Positions 1 to 8,596 are shown, counted from the first letter of the stretch. The stretch: DNA of 16,546 nt from Bacteroidota bacterium (GCA_003519375.1 DOWV01000166.1:396-16941), one strand, 5' to 3'. The notes: generated by a model from the letters alone, not told the origin. Numbers and translations are program-made.

Positions 1-813
1 GGGAGCGTCAAGGATCTTCTTGCACATCGCCTCATTAATCTTCTCCTGTTGTTTCTGCTTTCCGTAGGTAATCTGCTCCTGTTCGGTCAGCGGGCGGTAT
101 TGGAACTTGATGCTTAGTTCTCCTTCTACACTTAGGGCAATCGTCGCTTCCGAGCTATCCAGGAGGAAAAAGCGCTTCTCACCCTTCACATTGTTCTGCT
201 CGGTCTGGGCGGCGACGATCTTGAAGTGAACTGTGTAAGAATCGGCCTTGAAAGTGTAGTCAAAGAAATTCTCTGTCGTCTTCACGTAGTACTGGTCGTG
301 GTTCGCCCAGTGGAGCATCACTTCTTCGCCGTTGTATGGAATACCAATTGCGTACTTCGGGTCGCGTGAGTAGCGCCGGCGCGAAATGAAATCGCCTTCG
401 TCCCAATACCGGCTGAAAAAGGTATAGATATCCCTGAACAGTTCCGCCTCGAGCTCCTCGGAGACCTTTATGTCGGCGAGTCGGGCTTTTGCGTCAGCGT
501 ACTGCCTTGCCAATGGTGTTGTGCGGAATGAAGTTTGGACATTTCCGTCGGCATCGACCGCTTCGGCCCCGAGCGTGTGCGTGATCTGCGATTGAAGGTC
601 GGAAAGCTCCTCGAGGATCTGCCGGCTTTCGCCTTTCTTGATTTCCTCAAATCCCCGCGCGACGGCGTCGAGGAGATCCTTCTCCACGAAACGTTTCAGT
701 TCATCACGCCTCAGATTCATGATGCGATAAATGCCGAAGTCAAGGTCCGCGGAATCGAACTGGAAAAGCTCGTGGAGGAGTCGTTGAAGTTTTTGTCGGG
801 GCGATTCGGTCAT
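1..813 (-). CDS. DNA adenine methyltransferase, type III Mod-like, N-terminal part (runs off left edge)
   Basis: An open frame of 271 codons runs from ATG at 813 to the left edge without a stop. The residues near 18-34 read LFQFDSADLDFGIYRIM, which I recognise as the N-terminal signature of large site-specific adenine methyltransferases annotated as type III Mod subunits (about 1000 residues). A following stretch is rich in charged helices, then a beta-rich segment (about residues 155-240). The catalytic DPPY and AdoMet motifs would lie beyond the window, so the reaction is inferred from family resemblance only. The start is 16 bases after the Fic stop codon, so the two genes are almost certainly co-transcribed. 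An in-frame ATG at 822 is also possible, but the purine-rich AGAAGA ahead of it fits the 813 start better. A helicase/nuclease (Res) partner may follow outside the window. Confidence 0.72.
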   Translation of the reverse strand, partial: MTESPRQKLQRLLHELFQFDSADLDFGIYRIMNLRRDELKRFVEKDLLDAVARGFEEIKKGESRQILEELSDLQSQITHTLGAEAVDADGNVQTSFRTTPLARQYADAKARLADIKVSEELEAELFRDIYTFFSRYWDEGDFISRRRYSRDPKYAIGIPYNGEEVMLHWANHDQYYVKTTENFFDYTFKADSYTVHFKIVAAQTEQNNVKGEKRFFLLDSSEATIALSVEGELSIKFQYRPLTEQEQITYGKQKQQEKINEAMCKKILDAP

Positions 814-829
814 AGGTGTCATTTCTTCT

Positions 830-1906
830 TCATGGTTTCAGTAATTTCAACAACGGCTTGTTGGCATACAGATGGTACTTCCCCACGTAGCTTTCGGACA
901 GCACTTTTCCCTTGGCTAACTCGGCGAGGTACCGGCTTGCTGTCCTGTAGTTAACATCTAATCTCTTTCCGAGGTTGACCGGTGTGATGATGGGAAGTGT
1001 AAACATCGATTCGACGAGCTCTGCCGAGTAGATCTTACGGTGTTTCTCCTTGATGTGTTTTCGAGTCTTCTCCAGCAGCTCCATGATCTTCAGAAGCATG
1101 GTTTTCGTTTCCCGTGCCTGCTGGTGGAATCCTTTGAGCATGAAGAAAACGAAATCGTGCCAGTCCTCTTTTGTACGCACCGCCTGGAGCAATCTGTAGT
1201 ATTCGCTCCGGTTCTTGTTGATGTACCCGCTTACGTAGAGAATCGGAAGAGACAGGAGTTTCTGTTGTATGAGTTGCAGGACCATGAGGATTCTTCCGGT
1301 TCTGCCATTCCCGTCACCGAACGGATGAATTGCCTCGAACTGGTAGTGTGCGACCGCCGCTTTCACGAGGGGGTCGATGCCGTCGTCTTCGTTGTTGACG
1401 AACTGCTCCCAGTTGTTCAGGAGTCGAGGGAGCTCATTGGCGGCTGGAGGGGTGTACAGTACGACGCCGGTCGCGCTGTTCGCGATCCGGTTCTGAGTCT
1501 TGCGATAGCCGGGGCTCCCATCGGACAAGAGTTCTTTGTGAATGCCAAGAATCAATCTTGTGGAGATCGGGATCTTCTTCAGGTTATCGAATCCCCACAT
1601 GATCGCGTCCCTGTACCACAGCACTTCCTTGTCAGGCTTTTTCTGCTCGGTTTCCGGGAAGAGCTGCGCCTGCAGAGCCTCCTCCATGGTCGAGTTGATG
1701 TTTTCGATGTTGGAGCTGGCGACTGATTCCTTGATGACTGCAGGGGACAGAAGGAGCAATGGATTTGGGAGAGAGTATGAATAGCCGTTCAGCTCGCCGA
1801 GCTCTGTCCGAGTTTTCAGCATAGCATCCACGAACTGCTCGTGCTTGAAGTTCAGGTCGGGCGGGAGCAATGGCAGATCAAATGGCAGGGTTGGATCGAA
1901 TTTCAT
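830..1906 (-). CDS. Fic family protein (AMP transferase) with N-terminal inhibitory motif and C-terminal winged helix
   Basis: The 358-residue protein has a complete Fic core. The motif HPFGDGNGRTGR spans residues 194-205, with catalytic His194 and the phosphate-anchoring GNGR loop. A flap-like hairpin lies near 134-154. Residues 64-69 (SSNIEN) match the inhibitory helix pattern S/T-x-x-x-E-G/N, placing Glu68 as the likely self-inhibitory residue of a class II Fic protein. Residues about 295-345 look like a winged helix (RLDVNYRTASRYLAEL), as in many Fic/DOC proteins with a fused DNA-binding tail. Fic enzymes of this class usually transfer AMP from ATP to Ser, Thr or Tyr of a target; the target here is unknown. 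The gene is the first of an operon with the methyltransferase, so a role in controlling or guarding the modification system is plausible but inferred. Confidence 0.93.
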   Translation of the reverse strand: MKFDPTLPFDLPLLPPDLNFKHEQFVDAMLKTRTELGELNGYSYSLPNPLLLLSPAVIKESVASSNIENINSTMEEALQAQLFPETEQKKPDKEVLWYRDAIMWGFDNLKKIPISTRLILGIHKELLSDGSPGYRKTQNRIANSATGVVLYTPPAANELPRLLNNWEQFVNNEDDGIDPLVKAAVAHYQFEAIHPFGDGNGRTGRILMVLQLIQQKLLSLPILYVSGYINKNRSEYYRLLQAVRTKEDWHDFVFFMLKGFHQQARETKTMLLKIMELLEKTRKHIKEKHRKIYSAELVESMFTLPIITPVNLGKRLDVNYRTASRYLAELAKGKVLSESYVGKYHLYANKPLLKLLKP

Positions 1907-1920
1907 GTGTGCTCAAGTTG

Positions 1921-1982
1921 TATGTAACAAAGATAGCAAAAAATGAACATATCGCAAGGAATATGTTTGTTGTGGTTACATA
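1921..1982. promoter_or_regulatory. Two nested inverted repeats over the fic promoter (candidate operator)
   Basis: The outer pair TATGTAAC (1921-1928) and GTTACATA (1975-1982) is perfect over 8 bases. The inner pair AACATAT (1946-1952) and ATATGTT (1961-1967) is perfect over 7 bases with an 8-base spacer. Both flank or overlap the promoter elements, and all share a TATGT/ACATA core, as expected of repeated binding sites for a dimeric regulator. The Fic winged helix is one possible binder; this is a guess. Confidence 0.45.
1928..1957 (-). promoter_or_regulatory. Candidate promoter of the fic-mod operon
   Basis: Read on the minus strand, TATCTTTG (1935 to 1928) matches the Bacteroidota -7 element TAnnTTTG exactly, and a TTG (1957 to 1955) sits 19 bases upstream, in the range of the -33 element. 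The same bases can also be read as a weak sigma70 promoter (TTGCGA, 16 bases, TATCTT). The leader to the ATG at 1906 would be short. Confidence 0.5.
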
Positions 1983-2074
1983 TGAGGGAGTGCGCTCGGT
2001 GTACAAAATGACCTGGCTGACAGGGAGTCGTAGCCGTATGATGTTTCTCGAGTTCCAGCCGATACGCGATTCGA

Positions 2075-2109
2075 AGCGAACGACCTCTCTCTTGTTTTCC
2101 GCGTTCGCT
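2075..2109 (-). terminator. Hairpin downstream of the RND pump gene, possible terminator
   Basis: AGCGAACG (2075-2082) and CGTTCGCT (2102-2109) form a perfect 8-base stem with a 19-base loop, 30 bases past the RND stop codon. No T-run follows on the minus strand, so intrinsic termination is uncertain. Between this and the fic promoter I see nothing else of note. Confidence 0.3.
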
Positions 2110-2139
2110 CGCCGTGGCTTCCTTGAACGGCTCTCAAGT

Positions 2140-5100
2140 TTATGAATATGCCTGCCTTTTGTTCCTGAAATACGTTTTCACCTTTTCCCCGGCATGCTCA
2201 AACACTATATACAACACCGGAATCACAATCAACGTCAGCAACGTCGTGGCCGTAAGTCCGCCTATGACTGCCCGGGCAAGTGGCGACCAGGTCTCTGAGC
2301 CCGATCCCATTCCGATCGCGAGCGGAACCATGCCGAGGATGGTCGTGAGGGCTGTCATCAACACCGGTCTCATTCTTGCCTTGGAACCGACCTCCACCGC
2401 ATCGTACAGTTCCATGCCGTGACGCCGCTGCTGGTTGATGTAATCGACGAGCACGATTCCGTTGTTCACCGCAATTCCCACAAGCATCACAATCCCGACC
2501 AGCGCCATGACACTGAATGACGTTCCTGTGATGGCAAGGAATATGAACACGCCGATGATCGAAAGTGGAACCGTAAACATGATGATGAGCGGATCGACCA
2601 ACGACTCAAACTGCGAAGCCATGATCATGTAGACCAGCAAAATCGCGGCAAGGAACGCTAATCCCAGATAAAAGAACGCTTCCTGCTGATCCTCAGCTGT
2701 TCCTCCGATCATCACCTGATACTCTGACGGAACCGGCGTGGCGGCGATGATTTTGTTTATCTCCCTGACTGCGGTGGAGAGGTCTATGCCGGAGAGTGCA
2801 CACCCCACAGAAACAAACCGATTCTGGTTCTCTCTGAAGATCGTCGGAATCGATTGCTCCTCCGCAATCGTGGCAACATCCTTCAATCGTATCCTTCCGC
2901 CCGTCGGCAAGGCCAGCTCGATCTGCTCGAGAGACTCCTTCTTATTCCGGTATTCCCTCGCAAACTGGACATAGATGTCGTACTCATCCCCCTTTTCATG
3001 ATACTGTGAAGCCACCCGGCCCTGTATGGCCGTGGAGATGTTGGCAGCGACCTGCATCGTCGCCAATCCGTAATGGTTCAGCAGATCCTTGTTGAGATGA
3101 ACCTGCAGCTCTGCCGTCGTCTCCTTCGTATTGAGCGAGATGTCCACCAGTCCCTTCAATTTTTCCATCTTCGATTTCAGCTCGTTCGCAATCGCTTTGG
3201 CACCTGCGGCGTCAAATCCGACGACCTTGACCTCTATCTCACGTTCGGTCGTAAATGACCCGCCTTCCTGGAAGACATACGTGATACCGGGCAACCGGTC
3301 GAACCGCGTTCGGAGCCGGTCCTGTATCTCGAACTGCGACGCAGTGCGTTTCTCCGGCGGCGTGAGCTTCACCATGAGTTCGATTGTGCTTGCCGTTACG
3401 CCGAACGCGCCAAGGCCCTCCCGCTCGCCATAGAATATCGAGAGCTGTTCGAGTTCATCTTTGGAGATCGTCTCCTTGACGATGTTCTCAAGGTTGTACG
3501 CATACATCCGCGTTTGCTCGATCGGAGTGCCCGAGGGCGATTCCATGATGGCGTAGATCATCGCCTGATCGGTCTTGGGCATGAACTCTCCACCCATCAG
3601 AGCTGCCAGCGTCAACGAGATAATGAGAAGGATCGTAACGCCCCCGAGGACGGTCTTCTTGTGATAAATAGACCAGTGGAGCAGTCTGCTGTACCTGTCC
3701 GACAACTTCACCAACAAGCCGCCCATAGTGTCTTTCATCCTTGTCAGGCGACCCGATTTTCCAGTCGTGTCGAGTTTCAGAATTCTAGTGGACATCATTG
3801 GAACCAGTGTCACGGCCACGAGCAGCGACACCGCGAGACTGTACGAAATCGTCAGCACCATGTCCTTGAACAACTGACCGGTGATGTTTGGGACGAATAA
3901 CACCGGGACAAACACGGCGACGGTTGTCAGAGTGGAGGCAGTGATCGCCATCCCCACTTCGGCAGTTCCGATATTTGCTGAATCGACGATGTTTTTCTCC
4001 ATCTCATGATGCCGGTAAATGTTCTCAAGCACTACGATGGAGTTGTCCACCAGCATGCCGATCGCAAGCGCAAGTCCGGCCATCGAGATGACGTTCAGCG
4101 TAACGTTTGCCGCAAACATCACCGCAAAAGTCGCTATCACCGACATGGGAATCGATACAGCCATGATGATGCTGCCGCGTATGTTCCGCAAGAAAAAGTA
4201 AATGACCAAAAATGACAGAACGAAGGCAATGACCGCTGAGTCACGCAGATTGCTGACAGCCTTGAGGATGAAATCCGACTGGTCAAAAACCGGGACCATC
4301 GCGGTTCCCTCCGGCAGCGCAGCGAGAATGTCAGGGAGAGCTTCCTTGATCTTTCTGCTTGTGATAATCGTGTTGGCATCCGATTGCTTTGAGATGAGCA
4401 GCATCACCCCCTCGCCGTAGTCGGCCCGTACCTCATTCGTGTTCTCCTTGAATCCGTCCTCAACCGCCGCGATGTCTTTGACATACACAGGCACGCCGTT
4501 CTTGTACGTCAGGATGGTCTTCTTGATCTGATCGAGCGTTGCATACTCGCTGAGCACCCGGAGATTGTAGTTCTTGCCCCGTGTCTCAATGGTGCCGGAG
4601 GGCTGCAAACCAGCGCCAGATTGAATTGCCTGGGTCACATCGTTGGGGGAGAGGTTGTACGACGCAAGCAGAACCGGATTGATACTCACATTGATCCGCC
4701 GCTGGGAGCCTCCCATCGTCTGAACCGAGGCAACGCCGTCAATCCGCTCGAGCATCGGCTCGATCTTATCCTCGGCGAGCCTTCGCAGTTCAGCCGGACC
4801 GAGATACGGAGAGCTCATGCTGAAATAGCTGATCGGCATCATCGAGGGATCGAACACAAACACGAGCGGCTCTGACGCGTCGGCAGGGAGGAAGTCCCGG
4901 ATGTAGTCGAGATTCTTCCTGATGTCGCTCTCGGCCTGATCCATGTCTGCGCCATACTTGAACTCCAGCATGACGATAGAGTTGCCTTTATATGACTGCG
5001 AGCTGACCTTCTTGATATGCTTCACAGACGACACCGCTTCTTCAACGGGTCGCGTGACGAGCGTTTCGATATCATCGGGCCCCACGCCGGAATAGCTCGT

Positions 5101-5244
5101 GACGACGCCGGCAAACGGGAACGTGATATCCGGGAAGAAATCGATCTTAAGCTGGGTCAGTGCGAAGAAGCTGAAGAAAATCACCACCGCATAGATCATG
5201 ACCAGCGTAATCTGTCTTCGGATGGAAAATTTCGTGAGCAACAT
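2140..5244 (-). CDS. RND-family efflux pump, inner membrane permease (AcrB/HAE1-like)
   Basis: This 1034-residue protein has the full RND length and layout: a first membrane helix (about 12-32), a large periplasmic loop, a helix bundle (about 335-490), a second porter loop and a final bundle (about 855-1015). It would export small hydrophobic compounds or drugs using the proton gradient, as the inner-membrane part of a tripartite pump with the two genes just upstream. In helix 4 the relay region reads GMLVDNSIVVLEN, with one acid (Asp400) followed by Asn401 where AcrB has Asp-Asp. In helix 10 the AcrB lysine site reads VNNGIVLVD (Asn927-Asn928). From memory this pattern is typical of the SwrC/YerP-like branch, so it is not a defect. 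The start follows an AAGGACC ribosome site by 9 bases and lies 14 bases after the adaptor stop. The substrate cannot be read from the sequence. Confidence 0.96.
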   Translation of the reverse strand: MLLTKFSIRRQITLVMIYAVVIFFSFFALTQLKIDFFPDITFPFAGVVTSYSGVGPDDIETLVTRPVEEAVSSVKHIKKVSSQSYKGNSIVMLEFKYGADMDQAESDIRKNLDYIRDFLPADASEPLVFVFDPSMMPISYFSMSSPYLGPAELRRLAEDKIEPMLERIDGVASVQTMGGSQRRINVSINPVLLASYNLSPNDVTQAIQSGAGLQPSGTIETRGKNYNLRVLSEYATLDQIKKTILTYKNGVPVYVKDIAAVEDGFKENTNEVRADYGEGVMLLISKQSDANTIITSRKIKEALPDILAALPEGTAMVPVFDQSDFILKAVSNLRDSAVIAFVLSFLVIYFFLRNIRGSIIMAVSIPMSVIATFAVMFAANVTLNVISMAGLALAIGMLVDNSIVVLENIYRHHEMEKNIVDSANIGTAEVGMAITASTLTTVAVFVPVLFVPNITGQLFKDMVLTISYSLAVSLLVAVTLVPMMSTRILKLDTTGKSGRLTRMKDTMGGLLVKLSDRYSRLLHWSIYHKKTVLGGVTILLIISLTLAALMGGEFMPKTDQAMIYAIMESPSGTPIEQTRMYAYNLENIVKETISKDELEQLSIFYGEREGLGAFGVTASTIELMVKLTPPEKRTASQFEIQDRLRTRFDRLPGITYVFQEGGSFTTEREIEVKVVGFDAAGAKAIANELKSKMEKLKGLVDISLNTKETTAELQVHLNKDLLNHYGLATMQVAANISTAIQGRVASQYHEKGDEYDIYVQFAREYRNKKESLEQIELALPTGGRIRLKDVATIAEEQSIPTIFRENQNRFVSVGCALSGIDLSTAVREINKIIAATPVPSEYQVMIGGTAEDQQEAFFYLGLAFLAAILLVYMIMASQFESLVDPLIIMFTVPLSIIGVFIFLAITGTSFSVMALVGIVMLVGIAVNNGIVLVDYINQQRRHGMELYDAVEVGSKARMRPVLMTALTTILGMVPLAIGMGSGSETWSPLARAVIGGLTATTLLTLIVIPVLYIVFEHAGEKVKTYFRNKRQAYS

Positions 5245-5258
5245 GATGAATCAGGTCC

Positions 5259-6365
5259 TTATTCTATGACGTTCACGGGTTGACCGTCTTTGACGATGTT
5301 CTGACCGACAATGATCACGGAGTCGCCGAGAGTGAGCCCTTCGGTGATCTCAATCTGCCCGTTGTTGGCAATTCCTGTTTTAACTTCTTTCATGCGAGCG
5401 GAGTCGTTTTGGCTCAGGAAGAGAAAGAACCTCTTAATCGTGCTTTGCAGGCCAGTCTCCCTGTCGATGCGAATCTCCGTCTGCGGGATCAAGGCCGTCT
5501 CGGGAATCACCAGACGATTTGCATTTGTCTGGGTTTCAACGAAGAACTCTCCAAACAAGCCGGAGGAAATCCGCTTGTCGTTCGAAAGAAAACCGATCTC
5601 GACTTCCAGGGTCTTCGATGTTTGATCAATGGCGGTGTTGATCTTGTCGACCCGTCCGGAGAATTGTTTGCCGGGGAGAGTCGGGAATTGTATCGATACA
5701 CGCTGACCGATTCTGACCTGTTGAATATCCGCGGCGGTCAGATGGATTTTGGCCTTCATGTTTGAAGGTGAGACAATCTGCACGGCAGGCTGGCCCGTGG
5801 CTATCGTTTGATTCTTTTCCACATATACCGCAGCGGCGACTCCGTCAAACGGGGCTTTGATGAGGCTGTTCTCGAACTGCTCCCTAGCCTGTTCATACAT
5901 CGAGCGTGCCTGCTCGTGAGCATGCTCAGCAGTCTCCCTGGCGGTCCTGGACTGGTCGTGCTGCTGCGGGCTGATGGCCTTTTCGGAATAGAGCCTGTTC
6001 ATCCGCTCGAAATCGAGGGAGGCCAATTTTGCATGAGCCCCGGCAGTCTTGAGTGCCGCATGAGCAATCTCCAGGCCTTGTTCCAGAACGTCGCTCTTCT
6101 GTTCTATGAGAACCTGGTCTTTCTTGACCGCCTGTCCCGGCCGGATATTCACCTTCTCCACCCGTTCGGAGACCTTGCTGTATAAGATGACATCTTCGTC
6201 ACCCTCCACCGAACCGGTGGCCCGGATGTAGTTCGAAATCGACTCAGATTTTACCATATAGACCTTTACTGGCACTGTTTTGGCGGCATTCTCTTCTGCC
6301 GTTTGTGAGCATCCGGCTGCGAGAAACACGATGAGAAAAAGCAAAGAGAGCATTCTGTAGCACAT
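5259..6365 (-). CDS. RND efflux membrane fusion lipoprotein (HlyD/AcrA-type periplasmic adaptor)
   Basis: The 368-residue protein begins with a lipoprotein signal ending in the lipobox LAAGC (Cys19), so it should be lipid-anchored in the inner membrane and bridge pump to outer membrane channel. It shows the usual order: a barrel/lipoyl half (GDEDVILYSKVSERVEKV, then RPGQAVKKDQVL), a long alpha-hairpin rich in Ala, Glu and Gln (about 85-160), the returning lipoyl half (LIKAPFDGVAAAVYV), a beta-barrel and a membrane-proximal domain. I chose ATG 6365 because GAGG precedes it by five bases. An in-frame ATG at 6380 shares its A with the tolC stop (TAATG) and would add five residues ahead of the signal. 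It sits between tolC and the pump gene, in one operon. Confidence 0.95.
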   Translation of the reverse strand: MCYRMLSLLFLIVFLAAGCSQTAEENAAKTVPVKVYMVKSESISNYIRATGSVEGDEDVILYSKVSERVEKVNIRPGQAVKKDQVLIEQKSDVLEQGLEIAHAALKTAGAHAKLASLDFERMNRLYSEKAISPQQHDQSRTARETAEHAHEQARSMYEQAREQFENSLIKAPFDGVAAAVYVEKNQTIATGQPAVQIVSPSNMKAKIHLTAADIQQVRIGQRVSIQFPTLPGKQFSGRVDKINTAIDQTSKTLEVEIGFLSNDKRISSGLFGEFFVETQTNANRLVIPETALIPQTEIRIDRETGLQSTIKRFFLFLSQNDSARMKEVKTGIANNGQIEITEGLTLGDSVIIVGQNIVKDGQPVNVIE

Positions 6366-6379
6366 GGTATCCTCGAACA

Positions 6380-7726
6380 TTATTTCCAGATTTTGTCCAA
6401 TACTCCGACTGATTTCAGTAACGCAAGCTGGCTGACATTGTAGCGGTATACTCCCTGCAGGTAATCACTTTTGGTTTTCGTATAGAGCAGTTGTGCATTG
6501 AGAACATCCAGCTGGCTGCTCATGCCCTGTGAATACAGCACGTTTGATATTCTAAGACTTTCGTTGTACTGGTCGAGCGCCTCCTTCAAACTCTGAAGAC
6601 TTTTCGATGTCTCAACGAAGCTATAGTAGCTTTGTTCAACATCGAGGTCGATACCCATCCGCGCTTGTTTTACCAGGAGATCCATCTGGTCGGATTTGAT
6701 TTTTGCACTCTGATAATCGAGGACTCGCTTCCCGCCTTCGAATAACGGCCAGGAAAGGGAGAGCGTAACGGATTTCGATCTGATGTAGTCAGACCAGGTT
6801 ACCCGGGCGTTCTCAATTGGGGCCGCGTGATCGACGCTGCCGATAAGGGTGAGGGAGGGGGTGAATTGGCCGAGCGCAAGCTGTTCGCCCGACTTTGCCG
6901 CCTCTCGCTGGTATTGCAGCGCCTTCATATCGTTTCTGTTTTCTCTCGAAAGGGTCTTAAGGTGTTCGAGCGACATCGTGGCGTACTCGTTGAGAAACTC
7001 CGATTTGTCCAGACTGTCGACCACTACGAGCGAATCGGTGAGCGGAAGATCCAGCAGGCTCTTGAGCCGCTGGACAGAGAGTTTGCTGTTCGAGTTGGCG
7101 GATTCAAGGAGAGGGAGGGTCGAAGAATACTGTGCTTTTGCTCTCTGATAATCCAATTCCGTAGCTGTCCCGGCATCGTAGAACTTCCGGACCTGGAGCA
7201 GATTCTGTTTTGCCACCATGGAGGCATCCTCAGCGGATCTGGCCAGCTCATCGGAGAGGATGATGCCATAATAGGCTTGCATCGCATTCAGGACGGTTTC
7301 TTCTTCTTTTCCCTGCAGCTCTTCTGCCAAAGATTTCTTGATTTCCCTCTGCATGACGTAGTTCAACCACCTGCTCCCGCCTGTAACAATCGGTAACGAA
7401 AGAGTTAACGAGTGCTGAAACATATAGGGAGTTCCCACAACAAATCGTTGCCCCATAAAGACAAAAACGGGCAGTTCAATACTGTGCTGCGCCACTCCCT
7501 GATAGCTTAGCGAGGGCAGAAAGTAGGAGAGTGATTTCAAGGTCTCCAGATTCTGGATCTCATAGTCGAGCGACTTCGATTTCAGGCTGAGATTGTCTTT
7601 TAATGAAATGTCAACGACGTTTTTCCAAGACAGAAAGATAATACGCTTATCAACCTGTCCATGGGTCATTGTACATGCTATTGATAGCATGAGAAAAAGC
7701 ACGCACGGAGTTCTGCTTCGGATCAT
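6380..7726 (-). CDS. TolC-family outer membrane efflux protein
   Basis: The 448-residue protein has a signal peptide (about residues 1-23, cleavage likely after THG) and two related halves of the OEP (TolC) fold. Each half has a beta-strand pair and a long helical pair; the repeat is seen in GTATELDYQRAKAQY (186-200) and GMSSQLDVLNAQLLYTKTKS (401-420). It should trimerise to form the outer membrane channel of the tripartite pump encoded with the next two genes. An AAGG ribosome site lies 8 bases before the ATG. The stop codon abuts the adaptor gene. I see no clear promoter in the 134 bases between tetR and this gene, which suggests read-through from tetR. Length and layout are normal for the family. 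Confidence 0.95.
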   Translation of the reverse strand: MIRSRTPCVLFLMLSIACTMTHGQVDKRIIFLSWKNVVDISLKDNLSLKSKSLDYEIQNLETLKSLSYFLPSLSYQGVAQHSIELPVFVFMGQRFVVGTPYMFQHSLTLSLPIVTGGSRWLNYVMQREIKKSLAEELQGKEEETVLNAMQAYYGIILSDELARSAEDASMVAKQNLLQVRKFYDAGTATELDYQRAKAQYSSTLPLLESANSNSKLSVQRLKSLLDLPLTDSLVVVDSLDKSEFLNEYATMSLEHLKTLSRENRNDMKALQYQREAAKSGEQLALGQFTPSLTLIGSVDHAAPIENARVTWSDYIRSKSVTLSLSWPLFEGGKRVLDYQSAKIKSDQMDLLVKQARMGIDLDVEQSYYSFVETSKSLQSLKEALDQYNESLRISNVLYSQGMSSQLDVLNAQLLYTKTKSDYLQGVYRYNVSQLALLKSVGVLDKIWK

Positions 7727-7809
7727 GACGATGACCTTTGTAAGTCCTTGAGATGTGAGTTACTCCGTTGCACGGTGACTTAGGGGAACTGCCGAACACT
7801 GGTGTTGCC

Positions 7810-7841
7810 GAGAATCCTTGATACAGAGATCGGTGATTCTC
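7810..7841. other. Inverted repeat between tetR and the tolC-type gene
   Basis: GAGAATC (7810-7816) and GATTCTC (7835-7841) are perfect 7-base arms with an 18-base spacer. No T-run follows on the minus strand, so it is more likely an attenuating/processing hairpin or a binding site than a terminator. Weak evidence. Confidence 0.3.
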
Positions 7842-7860
7842 TGGTCTGAACGTCAGAGGT

Positions 7861-8463
7861 TCAATCTTTGAGTTCTCGATAAAAGTGATCCCATAAAGTG
7901 AGCATTTCCTCGTCGATCGTGTCCAAACCTCCGTCAAACAGCAGATGCAGGCTGATACCGCCATTGGAATAGATAAACATTTTGGCAATCTGTTCATCGG
8001 ACATCGGCGATGAAAACTCACCGCTGCCGCGGGACTTTGTGATGACAGCCGTCCAGGCAGCAAGCTCATTCAGTCTCGCTTCTTTAAGCTTGTCGCGGAA
8101 GCCAGGGAACAGAGCCAGTGCATCGAACATCATGGTCAGGTAGTTTATGTTGACCTTCGTATCGTTGTAATTTACGTACTCTTTGAAAACGACGGCTGTT
8201 TTCTTCAGCTGCTGAGCATAGTCATGATAGAAGTCCCGGAGTGAATTTGTGCTCAGCTTGCGGTGATCGATCATCAATTGGTCGAAGAAAAACGCATTGA
8301 TGACCTCGACAAAAAGTTGTTCCTTGCTCTGGAAATAGTGATAGAAGGCTCCTTTGGAAAGTCCGGTGGCGATGACGATTTCGTTCATCGTGACTTCTTT
8401 GAAGCTCTTCTGAAGGAAGAGATAGAACGAAGTCTTTAGAATATGTGCTTTGGAGCTAGTCAT
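7861..8463 (-). CDS. TetR/AcrR-family transcriptional regulator of the efflux operon
   Basis: The 200-residue protein has the normal TetR-family length. An N-terminal helix-turn-helix covers about residues 24-50 (VTMNEIVIATGLSKGAFYHY followed by FQSKEQLF), with the usual GLSKGAFYHYF recognition region. The rest is an all-helical ligand and dimer domain that is not conserved enough to name a ligand. I chose ATG 8463 because the family profile begins at SSKAHILK; the frame stays open upstream to 8529 but that extra part does not look like a TetR N-terminus. It is the first gene before tolC, the adaptor and the pump on the same strand, so it most likely represses this operon and itself. A palindrome sits directly before its start codon (8466-8479). 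Confidence 0.93.
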   Translation of the reverse strand: MTSSKAHILKTSFYLFLQKSFKEVTMNEIVIATGLSKGAFYHYFQSKEQLFVEVINAFFFDQLMIDHRKLSTNSLRDFYHDYAQQLKKTAVVFKEYVNYNDTKVNINYLTMMFDALALFPGFRDKLKEARLNELAAWTAVITKSRGSGEFSSPMSDEQIAKMFIYSNGGISLHLLFDGGLDTIDEEMLTLWDHFYRELKD

Positions 8464-8465
8464 AT

Positions 8466-8479
8466 ACCGACCGTTCGGT
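8466..8479. promoter_or_regulatory. Candidate TetR-type operator at the tetR start
   Basis: ACCGACCGTTCGGT is a near-perfect palindrome with 5-base arms ACCGA and TCGGT around four central bases. It ends three bases before the tetR ATG, a position that suits autorepression. The CCGA-N4-TCGG form resembles operators of several TetR-family regulators. Confidence 0.6.
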
Positions 8480-8484
8480 TTGTG

Positions 8485-8513
8485 AGTTTGATGAAAATAG
8501 CGACAAGAGTCAA
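8485..8513 (-). promoter_or_regulatory. Weak promoter candidate for tetR and the efflux operon
   Basis: On the minus strand TTGACT (8513 to 8508) is followed after 17 bases by CAAACT (8490 to 8485), a poor -10. The predicted start of transcription would fall in the palindrome at 8466-8479. The location is good and the sequence match modest. Confidence 0.25.
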
Positions 8514-8562
8514 GAAGAAGTTCTGGCAAACAGCAGATGTGGGACGAAAAAGCCAGAGATTG

Positions 8563-8596
8563 GCCGACAAATCGGCATAGAGGGGTCGGTTTGTGA
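8563..8596. promoter_or_regulatory. Second operator-like palindrome and repeated half-site upstream of tetR
   Basis: GCCGA-CAAA-TCGGC (8563-8576) has the same CCGA-N4-TCGG architecture as the palindrome at the tetR start. Just beyond it TCGGTTTGTGA (8586-8596) is an exact 11-base copy of 8475-8485, which overlaps the first palindrome. Together they suggest two clusters of sites about 100 bases apart for the same repressor. Confidence 0.45.

Noticed and set aside
1040..1726. 228-codon plus-strand frame inside the fic gene
   Set aside because: It is antisense to the conserved Fic motif region, has no family resemblance, and its length is explained by codon use of fic.
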